Shown here piece by piece: positions 48,367 to 59,835 of a DNA stretch of 64,000 nt. The stretch comes from Salminus brasiliensis (Eukaryota > Chordata > Actinopteri > Characiformes > Bryconidae): contig NC_132896.1 of the NCBI RefSeq assembly GCF_030463535.1, forward strand, positions 29,795,209 through 29,859,208, read 5' to 3'. A model generated the notes under the pieces. That model was not told where the DNA came from and ran no database searches. It saw nothing but the letters and a program-made list of their open reading frames with translations. A program made the translations under genes and the position numbers. Position 1 is the first letter of the stretch, and every line of letters starts with the position of its first letter.

Positions 48367-49342
48367 CACGGCTGGACAGAACATCTTTAACTTATGAGCT
48401 ATAAACTAAACTCGAACTCAAGGAGTAGAAACTGAGCCTCCGCCACGCTGAGCTCCTGCAGCTGACCGACCACTGACAGCACAGCCTATCAGCGGCCGGG
48501 AAACTGACCCGCCCCCTCTGTTCAACCAATCACAATGAGAGTTTTACTTCCTGTTTACATCTGGCCGAAGCATAAAAACCAGAAACACACGAATAATAAA
48601 AATAAATTAAATTAACTTAATTATCCATGTTCATTATGTTAGATAGCTTTCAGTTTTTTTCTGTAATGTGTCAAATCTTAAAAAAAAAAACGGAACTTAT
48701 ATTAAATTAAATATAAATGAAATAAAAATCGAATGGTGGTTGTTTTTAATAATGCCACAAACACGTTAATTATTTTGTGGCCTCAATATATTATTTTGTG
48801 GCCTCAATATATTATTATGTGGCCTCAATATATTATTTTGGAGCCGTAATACATCATTTTATGGCAGCAATATGTTGTTTCCTGGCCTCAGTATATTAAC
48901 TTGTGGTCTTAGGATATTATTATTATTATTATTATTTAATGGCCTCAGTATATTATTTTGTGGCCTAATAGTAAAGCTCTTGGCCTCAATATATTAACGC
49001 GTGCGGGTCAGTATAGCTACAGTATTATATCATGGCCTCGGTATATTCATTCACGTGGCCATATTTGATTAATTACATTATTACAACTTGTTATATTACT
49101 CTCCAGTGTAACTTAATAATTTAAGGGTTTAGTAAAGACTCTCAATGTTAATGTTAAAAACAACTTTGTTCTGCAAATCAAAAGAAAAGAGACTTTTATG
49201 TTAAAAAAATGACGCCAGCAGGAAATGAACCGTGTGTAGGTGAGGCTGGTGTTTGGTGGTGTGTTTGGAGATCGCTGTGTTTATTTCCAGTCTTTCAGGC
49301 CAGTTTTCTTTATTCATATAAAAGGCTCTGATTTCAGAGGTG
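48367..49342. promoter_or_regulatory. Divergent promoter region between the AhpD-like gene and smim19
   Basis: About 976 bases separate the two start codons, which point away from each other. The part next to the AhpD-like ATG (48430-48520) is the most GC-rich. The middle (48765-49045) is a 21-bp AT-rich minisatellite. A TATA-like catataaaagg lies at 49316-49326. That is too close to the smim19 ATG to be its core promoter unless the start is very short; a splice acceptor reading of the following tttcag is as likely. Confidence 0.35.
48765..49045. repeat. 21-bp minisatellite
   Basis: The unit cctcaatatattattttgtgg is perfect in the first copies and decays rightwards (cctcagtatattaacttgtg). 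Confidence 0.9.
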
Positions 49343-49473
49343 ATGGGAGGCTACGGGGTGATGGCGAATGAGGAGTCTGTGGATTATTCAGTGCATGAGG
49401 CGTGGAATGAAGCCACCAACGTCTATCTGCTGGTCATTCTGGTCAGCTTTGCGCTGCTGATGTACGCCAGAAA
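49343..49473 (+). CDS. smim19: smim19 exon 1 (membrane segment)
   Basis: The ATG is at 49343-49345 and the donor AGAAA|gtaaga. It encodes the extracytosolic N-terminus and the whole transmembrane helix. Confidence 0.95.
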
Positions 49474-51439
49474 GTAAGACCCACCAGTTTCTCTTATAAT
49501 GTAACACAAGCTGTAGTCAACTCTCTGATTAATGCATTAATAACGAACACTACTTTACATTATTAGCTGCATTATACATATGATGGCTGTACACTGACTA
49601 TACAAAGCAATATCCAGTGAATATTAATATTACAGAAGACAGAGTTGCATCTATTCTATCTATTATATTTATCTATTATATTTATCTATTATATTTATCT
49701 GTCTATCTGTAATCATCATAACCGATACATTACCCAGCACTAGTGGCTTCCTAACTGTATGCTATAACTGCAGCATTACTGGGTATCTAAATGGGAGGTA
49801 CTATTTCTTAAGAGTGTTCATCATCTCTTAATATAATATAATATAATTTCTCTGCAGGAATAAAAGGAAGATCATGCGCATCTTCACAATGCCACCCACG
49901 GTTGCAGCCACACCTGAACCCAACTTCTACGACAGTTTGCAGAAGGTTCGGTTAAGGCAGCAGCTGGAAATGTATTCTCTTGGTGAGTCAGAATCAGAAA
50001 GGCCTCAGCGTGCTGGGATAGGGGTTTGGGATTTCTCTTATTTACTAGGGACGCTTTAGATGTTTAGATTTGCCCGATGTTTTAAACTGGTGTGCAGACG
50101 ATTATTGGTTATAAACTGGATTAACACAGAGGAGCATAGAAGGTGAAGGATTACATTTACATTAAAGGCATTAAGCAGACGCTCTTATCCAGAGCGACTT
50201 ACAAAGTGCTTTGCTATTTACCCAAGAAAATCTCAGCTACTTAGAATAGACTAATAGTTCAAAGATACCTCTAAGCTTTAGACATTACTAAACACAAGAC
50301 AATAAGGCGACCATAGTACTCCATTCGTCCAAGTACTCTCGGAAGAGGTGGGTCTTCAGTTTGCGTTTGAAGACAGCGAGTGACTCGGCCGTTCGGACAC
50401 CCAGGGGAAGCTCGTTCCACCACTTTGGTGCCAGGACAGAAAAAAGCCTGGACGCTTGTCTTCCGCGGATTTTGAGGGATGGCGGGTCGAGCCGAGCCGT
50501 ACTTGAAGCTCGAAGGGCTCTTGGTGCGGATCGGCTTTTGACCATTGCCATCAGGTACGGAGGGGCTGGTCCGTTCTTGGCTTTGTAGGCCAGCGTCAGG
50601 GTATTGAATCTGATGCGGGCAGCTACAGAAAGCCAGTGGAGAGAGAACGCAGCAGTGGAGTGACATGGCTGAATTTAGGGACATTGAAGACGACCCGTGC
50701 CGCTGCATTCTGGATGAGTTGCAGGGGCCTGATGGTGCGCAGAGGGAGGCCAGCCAGAAGAGAGTTGCAGTAGTCAAGTCTGGAAGTGACGAGAGACTGA
50801 ACAAGCACCTGGGTGGCCTCTCTAGAGAGGAAGGGTCGAATTCTCCGGATGTTGTACAGGATAAGGATGTGGATGTGGTAAGGATCTTGCTCAAGGGCCC
50901 AACAGTGGCAGCTTGCCGAGCCCAGGTATCGAACCCACAACCCTGCCATCAATAGCCCAGAGCTCTAATTGCTGCTCGCGTGTCCTACCTACAAGAGTGC
51001 CAATCTGTTCTGTTAGCCTGTTGTCTTTTCTTGGGGCACTTTTGCTAGGTTCTGCCCACTGCATACCAGGAACACCCCACAAGACCTGCCTCATGTTTTG
51101 GAGATGCTCTGACCCTCCAGTCATCTATCCATTACAATTTGGTTTTTGTCAAAGTGGATTAGATCCTTAGATCCTTCGCTCATCATCACCTTCAAGAACC
51201 GCCCGTTCACTTGCTGCTTAATATATCCAGCCCTTGACAGATTCTGGCACTGTAGATCAAGTTGTGGCTTATCTGTGTATATTTAAGAACGCTCATGCAT
51301 CAGCCTTGGCATAGATATGTGTGTGAAAATGTCTCATATTCCAAACGCTAAAACCTTTCCGCTCTTTTATTTTGCAGCACGAAAGTTTGACCAGCAGCAG
51401 ACTCAGGCCCAGGAGAGTGTGCAGCTTTCGATGGAGTGA
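49343..51439 (+). CDS. smim19: Small integral membrane protein 19, 3 exons, complete
   Basis: Exons 49343-49473, 49858-49982 and 51378-51439 join in phase to a 105-residue protein; human SMIM19 has 107. The N-terminus [20 protein letters not shown] is followed by one hydrophobic segment (residues about 25-41, [17 protein letters not shown]). A basic [11 protein letters not shown] stop-transfer comes next, then a cytosolic-type tail with [20 protein letters not shown] and the end SVQLSME. These match human SMIM19 ([27 protein letters not shown]). Its molecular function is not established. A tttcag directly before AGGTGATG suggests that the ATG exon is spliced from an upstream noncoding exon. 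Intron 2 holds an antisense L2 LINE fragment. AATAAA lies at 51711-51716. Confidence 0.95.
49474..49857 (+). other. smim19 intron 1
   Basis: AT-rich, with a short (TATTATATTTATC)n-like run at about 49660-49700; no other feature. Confidence 0.6.
49858..49982 (+). CDS. smim19: smim19 exon 2
   Basis: The acceptor is atttctctgcag and the donor CTTG|gtgagt. It encodes [39 protein letters not shown] and the start of ARKFD. Confidence 0.95.
50153..50880 (-). mobile_element. L2-type LINE, 3' part of ORF2 and tail
   Basis: The minus-strand frames read [58 protein letters not shown], one frame change, then [20 protein letters not shown] and [17 protein letters not shown]. This is the standard C-terminus of fish L2/CR1-like reverse transcriptase proteins. 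The tail ends with gcattaagcagacgctctta (read on plus). It is 5'-truncated and frameshifted, hence dead. Confidence 0.85.
50880..50990 (-). mobile_element. tRNA-derived SINE head fused to the LINE fragment
   Basis: The minus strand reads gggttgtgggttcgatacct with B-box-like ggttcgatacc, then caagctgccactgttgggcc and cttgagcaagatcctta. It runs without a gap into LINE sequence. The same head occurs at 62215. Confidence 0.7.
51015..51290. repeat. Body of the 'atcagccataacatta' family MITE
   Basis: ttgctaggttctgcccactg, acaagacctgcctcatgttt and tggagatgctctgacc match 63390-63480. Confidence 0.65.
51378..51439 (+). CDS. smim19: smim19 exon 3
   Basis: The acceptor is ttattttgcag. It encodes [20 protein letters not shown], then TGA at 51437-51439. 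Confidence 0.95.
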
Positions 51440-51710
51440 GCAAGATCCCAACGGCCGTGGGTGAACGTTTCAATTGTGCAAATGTGAATCTGAAGCCTCG
51501 TGCTTGAGAATTTTATTTACACGTCAAACACTTCAACTCAGATTCAGCTTTGGGCTGCTTTATCGTCCTGCTCTGAATCTCACACAGGCTCACAGAAAAA
51601 ACACACAACTTAACTTTATCTGGAACAATAACTGGGAGATTCTTTTCTTTTTCATTTTAACTTGAAGGATGTTTGACCTCCTTAATCATTCCTGCATTGC
51701 CAAAAACTAG

Positions 51711-51716
51711 AATAAA
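51711..51716 (+). terminator. smim19 polyadenylation signal AATAAA
   Basis: Overlapping AATAAA hexamers lie about 270 bases after the stop. Confidence 0.6.
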
Positions 51717-51998
51717 TAAAAATTCTAATGGGGACAGGCAACCGAAGTTATTATGGTGTATTGCTGCCATCTAGTGAATATTGTGGGTAGTGCTGGCAGA
51801 GATACTGTAGGTTAATGGAGTGGCAAATTAATTGTTGTTGTTGTTGTTGTTTACTTTGTTTCTGGCTACGTTAGCACATTTAGATTCAGTGTAAATACAG
51901 TTGATGAGTCCAGTATGTTAGAATAAAAGACTTTGTGTTTTTCTGCCTTCAAAAGTATAAGGATGTCTTGTTGCAGTACCAAGACAGGCCTATTTTTG

Positions 51999-52320
51999 AT
52001 GTAATATCGCCCTCTGCTGGTGTCTTGGTCTACTTGGTCATACATGGTGCAGCCTTTTCAATTTGATCTTTATTCAGTCTAGTGCTTTTTTTTCTGGCAG
52101 AACAAATCATTGGTTACTTCTGCTTCTATTTTAGCTGGGCATCGTCTTCTGTAAATGTATCTACTCTCTGACGTTTGGGAGCGTTCATGTTTTCGTGACA
52201 TTTTAAAGTAACTTGAACACTTATTGACAGTAGTTCTGGTGCCTGATGCGCTGCAGTGTCTGAATTGTGTGGACTGGATGGCTTTTAACACCTCAGACTT
52301 TTATTTTCCTCAGTAAATAC
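51999..52320. repeat. Duplicated block, copy 1
   Basis: tgtaatatcgccctctgctg, gtcatacatggtgcagcctt, agctgggcatcgtcttctgt and tgatgcgctgcagtgtctga occur in this order and again at 53189-53470. Confidence 0.9.
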
Positions 52321-53142
52321 GTGATGGATCTATGTGGTTTCATCCATATTTTGTTGCTGTAGAAATTGGGAAAGTTGTGTTAAACTTCTAAAAAAAAAAG
52401 TGATTAAATGTAAATAAAATGATGGAAAATATGAAAATCAGTGTCATCATTTGTAGTTATTTCTGTCATTGTTTAGCACAGCTGACCTGAGAGCTTCTGT
52501 TGTTGTTGGACATCATGTTGGAAGTTAAGCTGTCTCAGTGCTGGTTGGATAATTGGCATGGACATCAAATTTGAGGTCTTGCATTTGCAGCATGGAATTT
52601 GGGAAAAGCTCTAATCTCCAAAGACGGTGAATGTAGCATTAGGAGTCCAGTTAGTGTATCATTCGTTATGCAAATTGTAAAATTTGTTTGACTCTGTAGT
52701 CGGGGAAACGGAATAAGGATTCGTTATTTGCCTTGATGGTTTTCATACTTTTGATTTTTTTGTACTTACAATTTTTAACAAATTGACTTTCAAAAACGGA
52801 CCAAGGGCCAAAACTTTCAGATGATTTTGTACAGTTTGTCTGACCTGAGGCAGTATATAATATAATAAATAATATAATACATAAAAGTAGAAGATCCTTC
52901 AGTTTGAAACTGTGGTGGAACCTCCTAAGGAACTCACAATTGACCCTGCACTCTCCAGAGTGGGTTGATGGCACTTTCTCCCAACATCACTCCAGGGCAG
53001 TGCTGGCTGGCACTGGCGTCTGCTGTCCGATGCATGCTAGGCATTTACCTTTAATTCATAAACAACATTGTTTTAGTTTTGTCAGCATTTAACACAAGCT
53101 TAAGACTAAAAAGTCTATGTAATCCCTGGCAGCGCCCCTGTT

Positions 53143-53509
53143 CATAAAAACACCCAGATCGGATCAGCCGATACACAGCACTAAGAGATGTAATATCGCC
53201 CTCTGCTGGTGTCTTGGTTTACTTGGTCATACATGGTGCAGCCTTTTCAATTGGATCGTTATTCAGTCTAGTGCTGGTTACTTCTGCTTCTATTTTAGCT
53301 GGGCATCGTCTTCTGTAAACGTTTCTACTCTCTGATGTTTGGGAGCGTCCCCTTATTGACAGTAGTTCTGGTGCCTGATGCGCTGCAGTGTCTGATTTGT
53401 GTGGACCGGATGGCTTTTAACACCTCAGACTTTTGTTTTTGGTGTCTTTTATTTTCCTGTTCATTAAAACACCAAGTTCGGATCGGATCGATACATGGCA
53501 CTAAGAGAT
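53143..53509. repeat. Duplicated block, copy 2, bracketed by ~48-bp direct repeats
   Basis: Copy 2 lies at 53189-53470 with an internal deletion of about 50 bases. It is flanked by two related stretches, catracacagcactaagagat-type at 53143-53190 and catggcactaagagat-type at 53459-53509. Confidence 0.8.
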
Positions 53510-54150
53510 TTGGATCGAAACAGATCGGAGGGGTAAAAGCCATTGATGAGGACATCCCTACATATTCATTTACACTATGTAGGTCCAGAAGCTCCTATTT
53601 TCATGACCTATGTGGTGGACGGTGTAGTAGGCTAGGAAGCCATTTGAGATCCAGCCCAGATGTTCTCCAAACGGTGCTCAGCTGTTCATTCTTCTTGTTC
53701 TCTTTCACTCTCTTTCTCACGTTAGGGCAAAAAATCAGATTAGCGCCACTTCCAGCTGGGAGTGTGAACATAACCCTGACCCTCTGTTTGGTTCTTCATC
53801 ACTTTTACAACCTATAATCCCAAACAAATCTCATTCTCATTCCAAATCTCAACACTTTCAGGAACCTTTTTCTTCTAAAGACCTTTTCCTGAAGGTTCCT
53901 CCTCAAACTGTTTCAAACTGAAGAACCTCCAAAAGGTCCTCAAGGGACTCTTGGAACTTTTACCTGTGAAGAACCACTGCCTTTACTAAAGACCCCCTAA
54001 AGAACCCCTTGAAGAGCCACAGTACTTGCGCTGGGAGGTTTGCTCATTACAGCTTTAATGACCCTGTTTCTAACTCTCACTGTCACTTAATGGATTACCA
54101 GTTAAAAGGGAAAGCTGGTGTGAGGAAAAGCAAGAGAGCTGGTGGGGGGT

Positions 54151-54164
54151 GGGGGGGGGGGGGG
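54151..54164. repeat. G14 homopolymer
   Basis: Sits within a purine-rich stretch. Confidence 0.9.
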
Positions 54165-54308
54165 AGTGTGTCAAAAGGGGGAAGGAGTCAAACAGAATAG
54201 CAGAGTGTGGATCAGGCGTCATGGAGAGTTATGGAGCTACATGAACGCTGCACTGCTGAGATGGAGAAAGGAAGAAGAGCTGCACAGTGTGATCAAAAGA
54301 GGAAAAAA

Positions 54309-54354
<46 letters not shown>
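54309..54354. repeat. Compound (GT)n(GA)n microsatellite
   Basis: (GT)9 passes directly into (GA)13. Confidence 0.95.
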
Positions 54355-54358
<4 letters not shown>

Positions 54359-54429
54359 TTTTGTTGAACTTTTTGTTCTGGCCCTCTGTATCAATCGTCT
54401 TGTTTCTTCTCCCTCGCTCCTCGCTCTTC

Positions 54430-54660
54430 CGCTCGTGCGTTTGATGTGCGATGGTGTCATCCCAAGGCGGCTCACTACAGCTGGAGAAATGCAGTGTAGC
54501 AGGCCCATGCCTCATCTCCCCCAAGCTCAGGACTCTGCGGAGATGAAGCGAACAGCAGCTTTTCTTCTTTTCTTTAGTCGTCCTGTTTTTCCTCCTCGTG
54601 TCATGTATGCACTGCTCCCTTTCATCCGCAGCTCTTCCTCTAATGTGGTGGAGATGTGAT
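54430..54660. promoter_or_regulatory. Candidate noncoding conserved block
   Basis: A repeat-free, balanced-composition block (aaggcggctcactacagctg, gcaggcccatgcctcatctc). No family-matching frame was found. Offered on composition only. Confidence 0.15.
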
Positions 54661-55449
54661 TCCACTGCTGAAGGAGGGAGTACAAACATTTCCTCTGTCT
54701 CTCGTTCATCGAATGAAGACCACACTGCTTACATATACACTCAGAGAACAGGGTTCTGTGAAGTATTGAGGAAAAAAGGATATTTGCATCAATACTGGAA
54801 TCCCTTAGATGCTGCGTAGAGCCATGCTTAAAAAAGGTACAACAGGTTTCCAGCAATGTGAAGAACCGTTCAACCAAGCAAAGGATTTTGAGAGATGCTG
54901 CAGGTCATGTAGGTCATGAGATTGGTGACAGTCTAAAGCCCTGTTCGTTTTAGATGGGGAGTTTCCCAGTGATTTTGGTCTCGTCCAAATGCTGCGCCAT
55001 GTGACGTTCCCGTGTCAGTAAGGATCCCAGTATGATAAATATTCTGTCATTTTCAGGCACATATCTGTCAAGTCGGTGGTAAACCTCAGTCAAACCCAAA
55101 CCAAAGACCAACCAAAGGCTTCCCCAAGAGGTGCAACGCTTATGTCAGTCATTGTTAGAGTAGCTTATAGCCTGCATACCTGTTATTAACATAGCCAGCT
55201 TTAAACGTAGCTGCTATTTTTTTTTTTTACATTTTTGGAAGTAAAGGACGACAGAGAGTAAATCGAGTAGCCACTCCCATCCCAGTCATTTATGCAGAGA
55301 TTTCCTATCCCGTGTGAATTAGCTGAGATGAAATTGGTGACAGCCTAAGTCTAGCGTATGTTATCAATATTAGTCTAGCATATCCCATTTTAAACCAAAG
55401 AAGCACACGTCACTCAGCAAACCTCTTCACTTCTCGACTTCATCTGGGA

Positions 55450-55860
55450 TGGCAACAATATGGAAATTTGTATTTCTTGCATTTCTTGGGCTCCCCCTAC
55501 AGTCGAGGAGTGTAATTCTCGCTTTGAGCCGCCGCTAAAGGACACGTTTTTCTGGACGAGCTGAGAGATGCAGCACCGTCACTAAAAGTGAAAGAAGCGT
55601 GTGGACCAAGGCGGCATGTGATATTACAGGGTTTTACACAAATATGACTCGGGTAAGAGGCGTTACTTAGGTCTCACGATCGTTACCCTGCCCGATTCTC
55701 TAAAGTTACGGAGTGCAGTTAGCAGCGTGCTGAGCCTGGAGTAGCCACGACAGCGAGGCTGTTCTCCTTTGTTACAGTCATTGGAGCATCACAGTGATTT
55801 TAATTGGAAAGGTAAAGAGGAGCATTGACTCCTAGCTTTTGTCACAAACATTATATTTGT
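55450..55860. mobile_element. Family-1 TTAA MITE, diverged longer form
   Basis: cttgggctccccctacagtc matches the left interior of 43988-45248. gagcctggagtagccacgac and ttgttacagtcattggagca match its right interior and 3960. The ends have decayed. Confidence 0.7.
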
Positions 55861-56669
55861 ATAACTTACAAATCGGCAAAGACGAGGCGCTCATTCAGCA
55901 TTTTGAAAAGCTAGGCGCTCCTCAGACTTTTGGCGGGAGGTGTATGTGAGGGGATACTGATACTGATATGGCGCACGTGGCAGACGTCAACAAACATCTG
56001 AACGGTTCGTCCTGCACGGCTTCCAGAAGTAAAACAAACCAAAGGGGTCTCGGAGCCGGCTGATTTCAACGCTTCTGTCAGCGGGTGGTTTTGTGTTTAC
56101 GGCCCGGGGTGTTGCTCGGGAGACACCCCGCCCGCTCCGGGCCGTCCCGGGAGCCGAGGCGGCCCTGTCCTGGAGCTGCTGGCCCAGACAGATGTAAACA
56201 TGGCCTGACCACAGCCTGGACCTTGGCCAGCAGCCTGAAAAAACAGAAGCAAGCAGAGGGGCAGCGGCACTGCCCCAAGCAGGAGGGCAAACGCAAAAAC
56301 ACTGCTGCTTTATTGGAGGAGTGAACAGGACTTTATGGCATGTTTATAAGGTCTGTATAGGGTTTTTGTAGCAGCTACATCAACAAGATCAATCCTGGTT
56401 GTGGAGCAGTTTTTCCTTGATGCTTTTCAATGGCTTTTCACAATAGCTTTACTACCAACTGTAGATGTAGCACCAACTGTCTCTGTAAAGCTTTTTTAAA
56501 CGTGGGCTCCTTCAAGAGGTCAATTTGGGCTACAACGAAAGACCCAACAGAGACAATAGATCTTCTTTTGAAAGATACAGATATGCAGATTCTGTAGTAT
56601 TAGTCTGGCCTGGTTGAGCCAGGTGCCCACAGCTGGTGCAGACCTCTAGCTGGAGCTGGAGTCTGCAGG

Positions 56670-57230
56670 AAGAGACACTATGTGTCCAAATGTTTGTGGA
56701 CATACCTTCCAATGAATGCTCTAGCTACTCACTGCTGACACAGATGTGCAAACGCACACCCACAGCTTGACTGGTCCCTGTACGGAAGTATGGCCAATTC
56801 TGTAGGACTCTGGAGCAGATAAACATGAACCTATTGGCATCATGCCTAATGCCAAGTGTGGGCTAGATGGGCTATAAAGCTCCCCAGCATTGAGCACGGA
56901 GGAGCAGTGGAACTGTGTTATCTGGAATTATGGATGGTACCTAATCCAATACTTTTGGGATGAGTTGGGGAGTTGGGGATGAGGTGGGGGGGGGGGGGGG
57001 GGGGTTGATCATCCAACATCCTGACCCCACGAATGCTCCTGTCGCTAAATGCAGTCAAATTCTCACAGCAGTGTTATCCTAAATGTATTACAAAGCCTTC
57101 TTCCCTGGATAGTAGAGACAGTTACTTCAACAAAAGCAGCATAAAATCTTTTATTAATACCCTTGATTTAGGAAGAAACAGAGGTGAGCAGGTGTCCCAA
57201 TACTTTTGTCCACATATTGTAGATTTTAGA
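56670..57230 (+). mobile_element. 'gcctaatgccag' family MITE, full length, with G19 run
   Basis: Left end atgtgtccaaatgtttgtgg; right end gtgtcccaatacttttgtcc and acatattgtag. The interior follows the family order. A G19 run lies at 56986-57004. Confidence 0.85.
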
Positions 57231-57699
57231 GCTAGAAATCAGTTTTTTTTTTACCTCAACATAATGAACCTCTACTGTGGACTTTATTGCTTTTTAATGG
57301 CTTTGATATGCCATGATATTTTGATCTTAGCAGCTGATTTTTGCAGATTTACTAGCGGCTGTAGATGCAGCGCAAACGGAGGCCTACTCTTTAAGGCTTT
57401 AAGCGCAAACACCGGTGGGTAATGGTCTTCTACAACGCAGGTCAATGTGGGCTACAATGAAGGATCCAACAGAGACAACAGATCTTTTTTTGAATGATAT
57501 GCTTCTTCTTCTTTGTCTTCTTCTCAGTCTCTCAGTTCTCCTTAGCACTTTGTTTCAAAGGCATGAGGATCTGTGGAAAAGTCTCTGGATCTCGCTCACA
57601 GATGAGACATGACAATCGCCTTTATCCTCCCTGCGACACTCTTCTCATCTCCATCTCCATCTCCCTTTCTCTCTCTCTTTCTCTATCTATCTCTCTCCC

Positions 57700-58120
57700 T
57701 GGTTCTCCTCTCTTTGTCGCAGGTGGAGCGCAGGGCTCGGTTTGGGAATAAAAGAGAACAGACGCTAATTAGAGGAGGGGGCGCGAGACAAAAGATGGGC
57801 GAATAATAAGACATTTAAAAAAGATGAAACTCTAATCTTGGAGGATTGGAAGCGGGGCTGCCTGGTGCTCTCGCGCTCCTTTTCCCTCATGCGGCAGAGG
57901 CGGATCAAACACAAGAAAGTGAAAGAGCTGATTTCGCTTCCCCTCCTTCATCCCCGAAAGCCTTAAACCAATAAGAGAAGGAGCAGCAAGCTCATTTGTG
58001 TTCCCTAAGCAGGAGCGACTTATGTTTCTTAAGTCTGACAAGCAGAGGGTCCGCAGATAATAAGTGGGCATCGCAGTAAATTCTTTGTGGGTGGGCTGTT
58101 TTGAGGATTGTGTATTTTTT
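57700..58120. promoter_or_regulatory. Candidate conserved noncoding element
   Basis: A sharply repeat-free stretch (aacagacgctaattagagga, tcatgcggcagaggcggatc, ttaaaccaataagagaagga) with TAATTAG and CCAAT-type motifs, between a pyrimidine microsatellite and repeat DNA. A partial echo (cagagggtcctcagatgata) occurs at about 58444, similar to 58032-58064. Confidence 0.3.
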
Positions 58121-58604
58121 TACCCTGCTGAATCCCAATGCTCTCACTGCTTTTTCGCAGTGTAGGCCTAAACAAGAACAAATTATCTTGAATTAGCACT
58201 AATTGAGCTAATTCCCCAATTGAGGTGCTACTAACGAACCTGTACTTTAAGTCATGTTCAGCCCTGAATGGAAGAAAACATGCATTTCTCTTTTCCAGAG
58301 CTGTAGAAACCCATCCCAGCAGCAATATTTAATGAAAACGTGGATGAAAAATGAAAGAGTTTGATGGACTAGCTGGTCCATTACCATGACCAGTTTGACC
58401 AAGCAACTCTAATTATGATCAAACTAGTACAATTGTGACCAATCAGAGGGTCCTCAGATGATAAGTGAGCATCCCAGTAGTTGTAGGTAGGCTGTTTGGG
58501 GACTCCCAGGAATGCTCTCACTGCCTTTACTCAGTGTAGGTCTTGAAGAACAGGTCCACTGTTATGTCCAGCTTTACCAAACCAGTAAACCATTATGACC
58601 AGCT

Positions 58605-58790
58605 TGATGACATTTACATTTTACATTTATGGCATTTACAAGGTAACTCGTATTACAGAGGTGGGCCAATGTAGTGTTAGGAGTGTTAGGGAATTGAACC
58701 CTGGTCTCCCACATGGTGTAATAGCTCACTGGCTGCTAGTGGTTTTATCTGCTGTGCCACACCAACCACTACCTTGGTTGAATTGGTCAT
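58605..58790 (-). repeat. SINE-like element with L2-type tail
   Basis: acatttatggcatttaca is the tail on the left. gaattgaaccctggtctccc (B-box-like on the minus strand) and gtgccacaccaaccac form a tRNA-like head on the right. Confidence 0.5.
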
Positions 58791-59504
58791 GCTGATAGAC
58801 CAGCTGTGGTCTATCAAGCTCACATAAAAATGCACACTATGCACACAGCAGGCCACCTTTGGCCATCAGAGACCAGCAAGGACCATCTGAAGCCAGTTAG
58901 CAGCAAAAGCAGGACTTTAGCTGGATTATTTTAGCAGGGTTGAGTTTTTATTATATAGAATGATCATCTACATAAAATGCACTCCACAACAATGTATGCT
59001 AATGGAAATTGGGCAGTATACATTTATATATAATCACGATATCAGGGTTGTACTTGCAAGACAACCTTGTAAATGAACATCAAAACGTCATTGAAAATAA
59101 AGAAAAATGGATGAATCGTCTGCCCAGTACTTTCAGGAAACTCAGCTGCAGAATATTCCAGATATTTCATAGAGCTGAGTGTGTTCAGGTAACCAGGTTG
59201 AGGGACACAACTAAAGCGTAAATTTTTTCACAGCCTTTAACGGATTGCTCATAAAAAAAGCATTTCAGTTAATTAAAATGATTATTTTCCAAGGTAATGT
59301 GAGTTCCAGTTGGTTTTGCACACACAAAATCTTACCAAACCATGTTTTGGTACATGGTAACACCACAACTACCTCAGCATGTCCAATCTGTCTTCTGAAA
59401 ATGACTCACAGGGAAGGTTGCTAGCCAGTCATCAAGATTGCTAGTTTAATTGGGTCATCAGACCATTAGTATGGCCATCGTTAGTAATTACAGTAAACCC
59501 GTCA

Positions 59505-59835
59505 TGCTGACAGTGGTGAATGGGATTCTCTGGAGCAGAAGCACAAGAAAACTAAGGTCACTATGACTAGGCCCAAGGGGTGAAGCCCCCTGGTATTGAG
59601 CTGTGGAGCAGTGGAACAGTGTTCTCTGCAGTGATGGAGCTCCATCTAGTACCTTTGGGATGAGCTGGGCTGGCTTTTTTGATTTAGAACCAATCATCCA
59701 ACAGTAGTACCCGACCTCATTAGTGCTCTTATGGTTAAGTGCAACCAAATACCCACACTGAATGTTACAATATCTAATATAAGGAAGATCTGAGGATCTG
59801 AGGAAGTGTCTACAAACCTTTGGGCACGTATGGCA
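59505..59835 (+). repeat. Partial 'gcctaatgccag' family MITE
   Basis: Contains gggattctctggagcagaag, gcagtgatggagctccatct and gtacctttgggatgagctgg in family order, heavily diverged. Confidence 0.6.

Larger units (their letters stand above)
49983..51377 (+). other. smim19 intron 2, mostly transposon DNA
   Basis: LINE/SINE composite at 50153-50990 and an 'atcagccataacatta'-family MITE body at 51015-51290. Confidence 0.75.

Noticed and set aside
50271-50955. Overlapping 207-, 109- and 87-residue minus-strand frames
   Set aside because: These are pieces of one dead L2-type LINE, frameshifted and 5'-truncated, not a host gene in the smim19 intron.
54207-54725. Overlapping 150- and 162-residue frames on opposite strands
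   Set aside because: They run across the (GT)n(GA)n microsatellite with low-complexity translations and no family match; the region is more likely noncoding.
56085-56324. GC-rich open frames on both strands at 56.1-56.3 kb
   Set aside because: Balanced frames on both strands without clear splice sites or a recognisable family; GC-rich composition alone explains them.
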